From: Candidatus Peribacteraceae bacterium
GTDB lineage: Bacteria > Patescibacteriota > Gracilibacteria > Peribacterales > Peribacteraceae
NCBI GenBank assembly: GCA_028718905.1
Contig: JAQUKV010000006.1
Coordinates: forward strand, 1 to 64,000
Direction of reading: 5' to 3'
DNA length: 64,000 bases
Both the position numbers and the translations under genes were made by a program. Positions 8,096-17,900 of the stretch are shown here, one piece after another. The notes below the pieces were generated by a model, which made no database searches, was not told the origin of the DNA, and was given only the letters and a program-made list of their open reading frames with translations. Positions within the stretch are counted from its first letter, which is position 1. Each line of letters opens with the position of its first letter.

Positions 8096-10087
8096 TTATT
8101 TCCACTTATGCCACGGCATCTCCAGCTCATCGAGCGGAATGTCATCGAGTGAAACGCCCGGGCCGGCAATCTTTTTCGAGAAGGTGAAGAGCGAACGCAG
8201 GCGACGACGGAACACAATCCCTGACACGACAATGAGCAGCAGCAGCGCAGCTCCGACGGCGGAAAGCGTCGTGGAATACTGCTCGTAAAATGCGATGGAG
8301 ACGCACTCATCCGTGCAACCATCACCCCCATCGCACTGCTCAACAGAATCGACCACACGATCACCGCAGGCAGGCTTGCGGCAGGAAAGTCTGCAGGCAT
8401 TGGGGAGCGTATCGGAATTCGAAAGTCCGTCGTCACACTCTTCTCCGGCCTGCAGAATACCGTCACCGCACTTCTCAAGACGACAAACGGCGCTGCACCC
8501 GTCGCCATCCGCGGTATTGCCGTCATCACATTGTTCGCCCGCCTCCACAACATTGTTACCGCAGGTGGGAAGCCGGCACGTATTCGGGCAGCCATCATCA
8601 TTGATCTGATTGCCGTCGTCACACTGTTCCTTTCCTTCCACCAATCCGTCGCCACACGCAGGCAGAGTGCAGCTGTTCGGGCATTCGTCGAAGGAATTGC
8701 GGTTGCCGTCGTCGCACTCCTCACCCGGCTGCATGACACCGTCACCGCAGCGCGCCTTCTGACAGGAATTGTTGCACATGTCATCCGGAGCGCGGTTGCC
8801 GTCATCACACTCCTCGCCCGCCTGAATGATGCCGTCGCCGCAGCGGGACTTCTGACAACTGTTGGTGCAGGCATCGTCATTGACCTGATTGCCGTCATCA
8901 CACTCTTCACCCCTCTGCATGACGCCGTCACCGCACTGGGGGAGCGAGCAACTGTTGGAACAGGTGTCAGTATCATTGCGGTTGCCATCGTCACATTCCT
9001 CCGTTCCCTCGCGAATCCCGTTTCCGCACATCGGCAACCGGCAATTATTCGGACAGGCATCCCAGTTGTTGAAGTTGCCGTCATCGCACTGTTCACGGCC
9101 CTCCACCACACCGTCGCCGCACACCGAGAGTGCGCAGTCATTGGGGCATTCGTCGATATTATTGCGGTTGCCGTCGTCGCACTCCTCGCCCGTTTCCACA
9201 ACACCGTCACCGCAACGCGCTTTCTTGCACGAATTGTTACACGCGTCGTCGTTGATCCGATTGCCGTCGTCGCACTCCTCGCCCTCCTGAACGATTGCGT
9301 CACCGCAACGGGACAGGATGCACGCATCCGTGCAACCGTCGTCGTTGATCCGGTTCCCGTCATCGCACTCCTCACCCGTTTCCACCTTGCCATCGCCGCA
9401 GCGCGGAGCTGATGCAGAAGAAGCTGCATCGACCGGATGCAGCTGGGCGGACGAAGACGACGAACTGCCACCGGTCACCGGCACGTCGCTGCTCGCACTC
9501 TGGGCGGAACTCCCGCTCGCCGATGCGGCGGACAGAACGGAAGAATGCTGTGAGGAAAGCGCCGCAGAAGATGCGCTGGCAGAAGACGGGCAGGCCGCTT
9601 TGAACTTCCACTGGCATCCGCCTTCGCACAGCCCTTCCACATCGCAACTCGGCGCGGCGCATGTACGCCCGCAGGCGCTCTCCATATACTGCAGTTTGGT
9701 CGTCAGCAGATTGGTCTTCGGATCCAGAATGTAGACCTCCTGTACAGGGGGTTCGCACTCCTCACCCAGATAGGGGGTGATGGTGCCGTCGCCGCAGAAG
9801 AGGGCCGTACAGATCGTGGAGCACGAGCTCAATCCGTTGAACCGTCCCAGATCGCAGTGTTCCCCCTCCGCCTCCTGCAGAATAGCATCACCGCAGTGCG
9901 GAGGCTTGCTCTGGGCGGACGAAGATGCCTCCGGCCGCATGGGACATCCGGGCGACCCGTACGGCAAACCAACGCACGCATCAGGCACGGTATCCTGCGC
10001 GCGTCCGGTCGTCTGCAGAGAGGCCGCAAGGGCCACCAGTCCCACGACGCACAGCGTCACTGCCACGAGATGTTCTTTTTTGTGCAT
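8096..10087 (-). CDS. Surface protein with twelve DUF4215 Cys-rich repeats
   Basis: A 663-aa exported protein. The signal peptide is near residues 5-30; then come Cys-rich segments, an Ala/Ser-rich linker (about 170-230), twelve tandem repeats of about 31 aa of the type CGDGxxExGEECDDGNxxNxDxCxxxC (DUF4215/TIGR02232 family; the last is shortened), a transmembrane helix (about 605-628) and a basic cytoplasmic tail of about 35 aa. It is probably membrane-anchored and disulfide-rich at the surface. The ATG at 10087 has AGGA upstream and a TGG-TAGAAT box at 10098-10106; the frame is open 13 codons further. Confidence 0.85.
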   Translation of the reverse strand: MHKKEHLVAVTLCVVGLVALAASLQTTGRAQDTVPDACVGLPYGSPGCPMRPEASSSAQSKPPHCGDAILQEAEGEHCDLGRFNGLSSCSTICTALFCGDGTITPYLGEECEPPVQEVYILDPKTNLLTTKLQYMESACGRTCAAPSCDVEGLCEGGCQWKFKAACPSSASASSAALSSQHSSVLSAASASGSSAQSASSDVPVTGGSSSSSSAQLHPVDAASSASAPRCGDGKVETGEECDDGNRINDDGCTDACILSRCGDAIVQEGEECDDGNRINDDACNNSCKKARCGDGVVETGEECDDGNRNNIDECPNDCALSVCGDGVVEGREQCDDGNFNNWDACPNNCRLPMCGNGIREGTEECDDGNRNDTDTCSNSCSLPQCGDGVMQRGEECDDGNQVNDDACTNSCQKSRCGDGIIQAGEECDDGNRAPDDMCNNSCQKARCGDGVMQPGEECDDGNRNSFDECPNSCTLPACGDGLVEGKEQCDDGNQINDDGCPNTCRLPTCGNNVVEAGEQCDDGNTADGDGCSAVCRLEKCGDGILQAGEECDDGLSNSDTLPNACRLSCRKPACGDRVVDSVEQCDGGDGCTDECVSIAFYEQYSTTLSAVGAALLLLIVVSGIVFRRRLRSLFTFSKKIAGPGVSLDDIPLDELEMPWHKWK

Positions 10088-10168
10088 GTTTCCTATTATT
10101 CTACCACATTTCTTCTTCCCGCTCACGCCTCATAAAATTGCATAATCCAATGGATGTTTTCCAATAAT

Positions 10169-10471
10169 CTATTGAGGTACTTGCGGATTTGCCGCCACGG
10201 TTGTGTCCTCCTGGATATACCGGGGATTTCTGAGAGCGACCATCGCCCTGACGACGGAATCCTCCGAGAGCTGATGCAAAGCCTGCGCCCCGGCCACCTG
10301 CATGTTGAGGATCTCCTCCTCCAGCAGAAGCTGCGAGCGCTCACGTTCCAGATTGCGCAGTTGATAGCCCTTCGTGGCGGTTGCGTTCTGGTGGAAGAGA
10401 ATGAAAAGTGCGAGCAGGAAAATGAGCGAGCCGATGCACACCATGAGCAGGATGGTGCTCTGGTTCACCAT
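10169..10471 (-). CDS. ftsL: FtsL-like division protein
   Basis: A 100-aa protein with one transmembrane helix (VNQSTILLMVCIGSLIFLLA region) followed by a coiled coil (LERERSQLLLEEEILNMQ). Size, topology and position directly after rsmH match FtsL of the division/cell-wall cluster, although FtsL sequences are poorly conserved. The ATG at 10471 leaves 91 nt to rsmH; the frame stays open into rsmH, so a longer N-terminus is possible. No ftsI follows. Confidence 0.6.
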   Translation of the reverse strand: MVNQSTILLMVCIGSLIFLLALFILFHQNATATKGYQLRNLERERSQLLLEEEILNMQVAGAQALHQLSEDSVVRAMVALRNPRYIQEDTTVAANPQVPQ

Positions 10472-10562
10472 ACGACCGAGACTGGCGCGGGACGGAGGGG
10501 CCGAGAGTGAGGCGATCGGATCGGGCACGCTGACGAGGGAGTGTAACAGAGCAAGGCAAATA

Positions 10563-11474
10563 TCACGATGGCGCAGAGCTTCTTCGCATGATGACACGTA
10601 ACTTCGCACTCCGTGAACGGGCATTGCTCTCTTGTTCCGCACCTGAAGGAACAACCGCTTTGCGTGTGAGCAGAGCGAAATCCGCCGGATGCAGATCCTG
10701 TCCGGTTTCGGGGTGTTGCGGGGCCGTGGAGAGTATACGGAATACCTGCTTCACGCGGCGGTCCTCGAGGGAATGGTAACTGATCACCCCCATGCGTCCG
10801 CCCGGTTTCAGCAGCAGTGGGCCGGCCGCGAGCAGGGCATCGAGAGCGCTCATCTCGTCATTCACCGCGATGCGCAACGCCTGAAAAACCTGCGGCATCA
10901 CGGAAGGGGCCTTCCACCCGAACACAGCTTCCACCACCCGTACGACGGAGAACGTCGTCGTCACCTCGCTCTCCTTGAGCTTCCCGGCAAGACGGCGTGG
11001 GCTCTTCAGCTCGCCGTACTCACGAAAAACACGTGTGAGATCGTCAAGCGAAACCTTCCGGAGCCACTCTGCCGCCGGCAGTCCCTGCGTGTGGTCAAAG
11101 CGCAGATCGAGCGCAACATCCGCACGAAAAGTGAACCCGCGCTCCGGCTCATCCACGTGCGGCGAGCTCAGGCCCAGATCCGCGAAAAGAATATCCACCT
11201 CGGGCAGATCAAGGCGTGCGATGTTCCTGAAGTTCTCATGTCTGCATTCCACATGACCCGGAAGGGATCGAAAACGCTGTTGTGCCTGTGCGAGGTTTTG
11301 GGCATCCGCATCGAGCCCGATGAGCCGGCCATGCGCACCAATCCGCTCCAGAAATTTCATCGCATGACCGCCGAGACCCAGTGTGGCATCCAACACCGTC
11401 TCACCGGCTTTCGGATCGAGCAATGAGAGGACCTCGCTGAGCAGTACCGGCGTGTGTTTCGGATCCGCGTCCAC
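10563..11474 (-). CDS. rsmH: 16S rRNA m4C1402 methyltransferase RsmH
   Basis: S-adenosylmethionine-dependent methylation of 16S rRNA C1402. The 303-aa protein shows HTPVLLSEVL, DATLGLGGHA (SAM-binding), LIGLDAD, LFADLGLSSPHVDEPERGFTF and YHSLEDRRVKQ, all RsmH signatures. It starts with GTG at 11474, 6 nt downstream of a TACACT box. It is followed by the FtsL-like gene as in dcw clusters. Confidence 0.95.
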   Translation of the reverse strand: MDADPKHTPVLLSEVLSLLDPKAGETVLDATLGLGGHAMKFLERIGAHGRLIGLDADAQNLAQAQQRFRSLPGHVECRHENFRNIARLDLPEVDILFADLGLSSPHVDEPERGFTFRADVALDLRFDHTQGLPAAEWLRKVSLDDLTRVFREYGELKSPRRLAGKLKESEVTTTFSVVRVVEAVFGWKAPSVMPQVFQALRIAVNDEMSALDALLAAGPLLLKPGGRMGVISYHSLEDRRVKQVFRILSTAPQHPETGQDLHPADFALLTRKAVVPSGAEQESNARSRSAKLRVIMRRSSAPS

Positions 11475-11480
11475 AATCGA

Positions 11481-11508
11481 AGTGTAGTGTGCACATACGA
11501 CGATTCAA
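11481..11508 (-). promoter_or_regulatory. Promoter of rsmH
   Basis: On the minus strand: TTGAAT (11503-11508), 16-nt spacer, TACACT (11481-11486), then 6 nt to the GTG start at 11474, so the transcript is predicted to be leaderless. Confidence 0.65.
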
Positions 11509-11627
11509 CGGTTTTATCTTGCGTTTTCAGGGGAGCATTTTAATGTATACAAAATTTATACGAAATTAATGATTTTTAGTGATGCTGTATGTCTCTAAAT
11601 GGCTTTTAAACAAGATATAGTGAAGCA

Positions 11628-11655
11628 TTGACAAATATATCATTACTACTAAAAT
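11628..11655 (+). promoter_or_regulatory. Consensus promoter of the L,D-transpeptidase gene
   Basis: Perfect TTGACA (11628-11633), 16-nt spacer, TAAAAT (11650-11655). The predicted start of transcription coincides with the TTG codon at 11663. Confidence 0.7.
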
Positions 11656-11662
11656 AGTTCGC

Positions 11663-12208
11663 TTGATTCCGCTCATCTCACTCGCGTTGGGCGTCTCTGT
11701 CGCCATGAGCCCGACGTTCCCGGCACTCCCCTCCCCCGTCCCCCAGACGGAGTGGCGCCCGCAGATTGGCGACAAAATTCTCGTCGACACCGAAGCGAAC
11801 GAGGGATTTCTGCTCCATCGTGACGGGCGCACGCTGACGTTTCCCGTGGCAACGGGACAGCGCAGATTCGTCTGCTACATCGGCCGCTGCTACAACGCCA
11901 CGACGCCCGAACGCACATGGGACATTCGCAGCAAGGATATCAAAGGCGATCATATCACCTTCGGCCCGAGCGGAAGATTCCTGCGCCTGTACTGGAACGA
12001 CGAGAGCACGCCGTATGGATTTCACGAGTACGGGTACGAAGATCGGATGTTCGACGATCAGCCGCGCTTCAAGAGTATGGGGTGTGTCATCGTGAAAAAA
12101 GACATCATGGACATCCTGGACCGGACCTTTGCCGTCAACGAGGGAAACGTGGAGGTGGTGACGAAATACGGCATCGAGAACCCCGTCTCTCTCGCAATGA
12201 CTCATTGA
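11663..12208 (+). CDS. Exported L,D-transpeptidase (YkuD-like)
   Basis: A 181-aa exported protein predicted to cross-link peptidoglycan or attach proteins. After a hydrophobic leader it has a YkuD-like core: GDKILVDTEANEGFLLHRDG, then a His-containing FHEYGYE and the catalytic cysteine in SMGCVIVKKDIMDIL; the usual SxGCIR arginine is replaced. The start is uncertain: TTG at 11663 sits 7 nt after the -10 box and would be leaderless, an ATG at 11705 would remove the leader, and an in-frame ATT at 11642 would give a better charged signal peptide but overlaps the promoter. Confidence 0.75.
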   Translation: MIPLISLALGVSVAMSPTFPALPSPVPQTEWRPQIGDKILVDTEANEGFLLHRDGRTLTFPVATGQRRFVCYIGRCYNATTPERTWDIRSKDIKGDHITFGPSGRFLRLYWNDESTPYGFHEYGYEDRMFDDQPRFKSMGCVIVKKDIMDILDRTFAVNEGNVEVVTKYGIENPVSLAMTH

Positions 12209-12257
12209 TGAGCAAAGACATTGCAGCACACACAAAAAAGAATATCATCACTTGCTG

Positions 12258-12521
12258 ATGAAAACGCGAACCATCACGGTCTCGTTGCCTGCAGAGCCGC
12301 CGGAAGGTGGCGATCCCCTCAGGGACTTTCTCTATTTCGATACGATGCGAGTTCTGCTGAAGCACCTGAGACTCGACCCGGAGAATCCGGCACACGTCGA
12401 ACGAAGAGGAACGCAAACACTGATCTTTCATCTATCGGCCGAAAACGATTGTTGCATCCGTATGCAATACCTGCTCGAAAGCTTTCGGGCATTATTCGGT
12501 TTTACCGTGACAATGACATAA
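12258..12521 (+). CDS. Small hypothetical protein
   Basis: An 87-aa frame in the gap between the transpeptidase and tRNA-Ser. It has a plausible mixed composition and no membrane segment, signal peptide or recognisable motif beyond a CC pair near residue 65. An upstream TTG at 12252 is an alternative start. Support is only the open frame in a gene-sized gap. Confidence 0.4.
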   Translation: MKTRTITVSLPAEPPEGGDPLRDFLYFDTMRVLLKHLRLDPENPAHVERRGTQTLIFHLSAENDCCIRMQYLLESFRALFGFTVTMT

Positions 12522-12597
12522 ACCGGATGGCAGAGAGAAAGGGCTGTGGTTTTCCACTGGCGTCTGAAGGATGAGCCTCTTATACTTTTTTCGGCGT

Positions 12598-12846
<249 letters not shown>

Positions 12847-12862
12847 CACTCTAAGCAGCGTC

Positions 12863-14668
12863 TTACAATTTCAACAGTCGTTCGAGATATGCATGACTTA
12901 TTGCAACTGCGTTTTCAACGTACTTCGGATCAACGAACTCTTCGGAGCTATGGCTCACGCCAGGGTGGCGAATGAACGTCATGCTCGTCGGGACGCCTGC
13001 CTTGCTGATGCTGCCGGCATCCTGTCCCGGAACAGAAGGCATAACTACGGTTTTGAATCCGAGCGTCTGAGCGATGCCCTGTTTCGTTTCGACACTTTGC
13101 CTATCAATCGGGGAAGGCGCAGTATCCGAGACGACGAGGCGAGATTCTTTCGGGTCGATTCCCATGAGCGCGAGCCTTCCGTCAACGATGGATGAAACGC
13201 TCTCAGCCAATTTCTTGCCCTGCACGGAATCGACGTTCCGTTCATCGATGTTGAAACTCAGCCCCCTCGACGGGTCGAGTTGAAAGTCTGTCACGGTTGC
13301 TCTGACTTCTCCGACAGTGGATACCCCTCTGGGATCGACGACCCATCTTCCCAAGACATGCATTTCCACTGCATTGGCAACCGCACCCGCCATCCCCGTT
13401 GCCGCGAAGGCTTGATCGAAAGGAAGAACGGAGTAAGTGCCAGGGTCTATTGGTTCCGTCGTTATCTCATAGCCAACGCCCTCATGCGAAAGTACCCCCG
13501 AGTTTTGCTGTATCAACTGTCGAAACGCTGCTTCGTTCTGCTTTGGAAGAATGACGTCCATTTCCTGGTTGGCAGGTATCGTTGTGAACCCTGTCTCGAT
13601 AGGTGTGGTGATTCTTTCGATGTGCGCCCAACGGGGAAACCCCGATTGTTCCGCTCTTCGGTTCCAATCCCTAATTTGTTCTTGCACATGGGCGGGATAT
13701 TTCTCTGGGTCATCAAGTTGCATCCGATATTGCTCGATATGAGCAATCAGATTTGATAGTGCAACGAGGGCATCGCTGCGAGTAATCATTCTTCCATCAC
13801 CACGAGGACCTAGCCCCGAACCCTTTTTCGAGTCAACAAAAACAGTATTCGGAGGCGTGCCACCCGAGTGCTCCGCCCGCCCCTTCGTCATGATTTTCAA
13901 CCGAACGTACGGCGTGGATTCTGAGACGACGAGTTCCTCTTTCTGCACCTTTTCTGCTGGAACACGAACTCTCTCGCGCCGTGCGCCGCCGATGCCTCCA
14001 GATACAATTCCGACATCCGCTTCCATCATTTCGCCCAGACGACTCTGCTCAATATGCACTTCTTCGTAATGAACGCTGTTCTCAGGAGTGATGTGCGGAT
14101 GTTCGAGCTCTTCGAGGACTCGCTCCCATCGCTGCGATCCGTAGCGTCTGATGAAGTGTTCTCTAAGTAATGTCTCCTGTCCGTCAGCACCTATGTAACG
14201 GATTTTTTCGAGCGCTTCCTTCGTAATTGTTCCAGTCGCAATCTTACTGCCAAGACACGCTACTCCCGTAGTGGGGCTGGACTCTTCTGCGCGAAAGACC
14301 ACAACTGTGTAGTTATGTTTGAGTTGTTTCTTTTCTTGAAGAATGCGTTCCAAAAATTGAATTGCGGAAGCGACACCCGCGACCCCATCGAATTTTCCGC
14401 CGTTTTTCACACTATCAACGTGCGATCCCGACATGACTGCACGCTGTCTATCTTCACCGAAGAACGTTATGAACATATTCCCGAACGCGTCTTCCTGTAT
14501 CTCGTACTGAGTTGGATCGATTCCATATTGCTTGAATAAGCCAACGGCCATCGTGCGAACCTGTTCAATCGTACGATCTTCACTCTCGGTCAAAGCAATG
14601 GAGTTTCTTCCCTCAGGTGATTGAGTGATTTCTGCAATTTCATCGATTACTGCTGCTATAGACTTCAT
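12863..14668 (-). CDS. M20-type amidohydrolase (N-carbamoyl amino acid / allantoate hydrolase-like)
   Basis: A 601-aa member of the M20/hydantoinase-carbamoylase family, which hydrolyses N-carbamoyl or amide bonds with two metal ions. Seen motifs: MSGSHVDSVKNGGKFDGVAGV (first metal ligands), FRAEESS, HIEQ, AEHSGGTP (dimerisation lid) and near the end RHPGVSHSSEEFVDPKYVENAV (last ligand). Family members are usually 400-450 aa; this one has about 150 extra residues, mostly between the HIEQ and lid regions and within the lid. It is the only gene inside the direct-repeat island. A TTGCGT-N17-TATAAT promoter ends 7 nt before the ATG. Confidence 0.85.
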   Translation of the reverse strand: MKSIAAVIDEIAEITQSPEGRNSIALTESEDRTIEQVRTMAVGLFKQYGIDPTQYEIQEDAFGNMFITFFGEDRQRAVMSGSHVDSVKNGGKFDGVAGVASAIQFLERILQEKKQLKHNYTVVVFRAEESSPTTGVACLGSKIATGTITKEALEKIRYIGADGQETLLREHFIRRYGSQRWERVLEELEHPHITPENSVHYEEVHIEQSRLGEMMEADVGIVSGGIGGARRERVRVPAEKVQKEELVVSESTPYVRLKIMTKGRAEHSGGTPPNTVFVDSKKGSGLGPRGDGRMITRSDALVALSNLIAHIEQYRMQLDDPEKYPAHVQEQIRDWNRRAEQSGFPRWAHIERITTPIETGFTTIPANQEMDVILPKQNEAAFRQLIQQNSGVLSHEGVGYEITTEPIDPGTYSVLPFDQAFAATGMAGAVANAVEMHVLGRWVVDPRGVSTVGEVRATVTDFQLDPSRGLSFNIDERNVDSVQGKKLAESVSSIVDGRLALMGIDPKESRLVVSDTAPSPIDRQSVETKQGIAQTLGFKTVVMPSVPGQDAGSISKAGVPTSMTFIRHPGVSHSSEEFVDPKYVENAVAISHAYLERLLKL

Positions 14669-14675
14669 TTATTAT

Positions 14676-14704
14676 ATTATACATACAATCATATATAAAC
14701 GCAA
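14676..14704 (-). promoter_or_regulatory. Promoter of the amidohydrolase gene
   Basis: On the minus strand: TTGCGT (14699-14704), 17-nt spacer, TATAAT (14676-14681), 7 nt to ATG at 14668. It predicts a leaderless message. Confidence 0.65.
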
Positions 14705-14726
14705 CTATTGGCACTGGAGGAACTCA

Positions 14727-14895
14727 CCCTCTCCGCCATTCGACTCGCCCCGCACCTTCGGTGCTCGAGCCATTCTTGTTCATGGCACGAGTCGAATGAC
14801 AGTGAGCGGAACGCAGTGGAGTCGAACTGCCCTTTCATCTTTTGGGCCGAATGGAACCACAATTTAGGTGGGGCTGTGGTTCTTGGGCGACCCAT
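14727..14895 (+). repeat. 169-bp direct repeat, copy 2
   Basis: Second copy, 2049 bp after the first, beginning with the same 12 bases as the tRNA-Ser 3' end but without the rest of the tRNA. It ends 7 nt before the start codon of the tandem-MutS gene, so it may supply that gene's expression signals. Confidence 0.9.
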
Positions 14896-14902
14896 TTTCC
14901 AT

Positions 14903-17900
14903 ATGCGTATTGAAAACAAATATGCTTTCAGGTTTAATGCCCCTCCTTTGTCCGAAAAGCCCGCTGCTCATTGGGAGAGGGTCGAGAGCTTCAAAGCTCT
15001 TGCCGATCGCCATGCTCCAACAGAACATTCCAAAGTGGGAGAAGATGCATCAGAAAAACGAAGTCTGCATCTGTTCTACGACCATGACCATACAGTAGAA
15101 GTAGCTCTTCTCTCCGAGAAAGCTCATGGATATTCCTATCAGCGCGGAGGATTGGAAGATGTGCACGTGAGAGGTTTCCGCAATGAGCCGGATCTCATCT
15201 GGGAGTTGCTCCATCACCCCTGCATGGATCTCGTCGATCTCAAAGCCCGCAGGTTGGTGTTTGAGGCACTCCTTTCGGATGAGAAGGTGCTCTCCGGGTT
15301 ACATCAAGAACTCTCCCGCGCCTACACGCTTTCGGGAGCTTGCAAAAGCCTCCTCGAAGCGAGTTACGATGAGAAAGAAAAGGCGGAGCGGGAACGACGC
15401 ACACCGAAGAGGCGTATTGAAGAACTCATACAGGGCGGAATCACAACGGAATTCGTCCGTGCGAATTTCACGGAGGAACCGTACGGGGTCAATGCGACGG
15501 AAGAACGGCCTCTAATGGAAGCGCTGTTTTGCCTTTGGAATGTGGGAAAAGGCGCTGGGTTCGTCCGTGATTTCGCAACGTGTTTGGAAAAGCAGGAGAA
15601 TCCGACATTGCGAGAAATGGGGGGAGAGCTTCGTGAGAAGGCGAAGGAACTTCCACCCATCACTTCAGAAGGATTCCTTCAAGAGGCCATTGATAACCCA
15701 TCATTCGAATCATTGAAGGCAAAGCAGAAGAAAATAGAGCATGTGACAAACACCATCGCTCAGATTGGAGCGATTCTGAGTGCCGCCATGCACGCGGAAA
15801 GTGATGAATTCGGATGTATCACATACGACCCTTCGCGGCCAAGAGAGTACAGTGAAGGTTGGAATTTTCTGAAGCAAAAATCGAATTATGACTATTCAAC
15901 GCACGGACAAATCGCGCAGGTGAAGAATGACGCCCCAGCGGACAATCCAGTAACCGTTCTCTGCGGCGGCAATATGTCAGGAAAGTCCTTTACGCTCAAT
16001 GCCGATCTCTATGGGCAGCTCTGGGCACAAACTTTCGGGCGCATCCCCGCAGCATCGGGGAATTTTCCAGTCCTTCACGACAGTTTCGTCTTCCTTGATC
16101 GCGCATCCACGGATGCCACGCATGACTTGAGCGCCTTCGGAAAGGAAATTCAGCAGTTACAGAAAGGCATCGATGCTTGCCGCAGTCGCCCTGCGGTATG
16201 GAGCGACGAATTCGGTTCTACCACGTCACCAGAAGATCAGTTCGCGCTCTCTGCGGCGCTGGTGTTGTACCTGAGAAGCCACAATGCCCGTATCACGATG
16301 GCGAACCACAACGAGCAATTCCTGCGTTGGTGTCAGCAAATGGCAGAGTGCGGCATGTATCATTTTGCCACGGGAACGAAGGAGAACGGGGACATCGCCT
16401 TCCTTCATACGATGAAGCCGGGGATTGACGAGTCTCATGCCATCGAAGTTGCCGAGCGCATGGGAATGCCGAAAGAAGTAATACAAACAGCAGCATCCTT
16501 CATCGATGGCAACTCCAGTACCACAGAAACTCCTTCTTTCCGTGCCGTGCCAATCGCAATGTATTCGCCCGAAGAGAGAGAAGCACTGAAGCAACAACCC
16601 CGTTCGCCTCGCATTTTCTTCCCTCATGCCGATGAACTCATCATCGAAAACAGTCGTTGGGGAAAAAGAATCGATTGGCACTATACAGAAAGAGACAGCA
16701 GCACCGGCGGGCGAAAGACAAAAGATACAGCCGAGGCGCAAGCGTGGGAACGTGCGAAATTGGAACCATTTTTCCTATGTCTGAGCGAAGACAAAGATTT
16801 TCGCTATCACCTCCCCCATACGCTCATGCCGGGCAAGCCGGAGACGTTCGGTAGGATGGCTCAGGAACTTCTCTACACCGGCCCGACGAGCGACTCGAAA
16901 GAGATCCTTGAACGTCAACACATGTTTGACCTTCTCACGGAAGGAAATACAGCAACAGAACTCCTCGATGACGAGAATGAGGTTTGGCGCTTTCTGCGTG
17001 CTGTCGTGAACAGCGGAGGAGAGGGCTTCGACGAATTCAACACGCTTCTTCTTGAAAACATTTCCAAGGAATTCACAGATCCGGAACGGAACACCCGTGG
17101 AATTGCGACGGAGGATATCGACATCCTCATTTCCATTATCCGTCTCAATGCAGATGTTCTTTCGCTCGATCTCGCATCGCTACGTGTGGAGGAAGACATT
17201 GCTCTCTTGCTCAAAATCAAGGACATCCAGAGCGCATGTCAGCAGAAAGAAGCCAATCAAGAGGATCGCCTCTCTTGGCGGCAATATGAGGAGAGGGCGT
17301 ACCAAACGGCTGCGCCAGCCTATGCGCTCGTCGGCTTGGAACGGGAAGCCTACGCGCACGACCAATGCCGGAAACCCGCACGAGTTGTCATTGAACGGAT
17401 CATGCAGAAACTTACACCACACCTCGCACCCGTCTCCTTTTATACTTGCGATCCAAAGTCGCTTCGTCCCCACTTCGAGACGATGGCAGCTTCCGTGAAG
17501 AGTCTTTCGGAACGAAACGTATTCATGTTCCGTCCCGAATGCAGCTTCATTTTCACCGTGCGATCTCTGCTGCGCGAACAGGACGCTATCCCTGCTTTCC
17601 TTCAGAAACTACGCTCGTTGGATTCCGTCCATCTTCATCGCCTCGCCGGACACTTCGAACGTCTCTTGGAATGCTTTCTCCATGGAAAGACATCCGGAAG
17701 CGCTGTGCTGGAACACCTCAAAGCCATGGCACAGGAGAAGAAGGAAGATCCGCACAAGTATCCTTCTCTTGAGAGTGAATGGCGAGCAACCATGCACCAT
17801 GGCACGTTTGAAAATATTGAAGAGGAATTGAGCAGGCTTTCGAGCATATTTGCTTTCGCCCAGACCATGAAGGAAGAAGGATACTGCCGCGTGGGATTCA

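Noticed and set aside
8531..9412. 293-codon plus-strand frame with repeated VAVVALLTRLH-type peptides
   Set aside because: It is the complement of the DUF4215 repeats; its repetition is inherited from the real gene.
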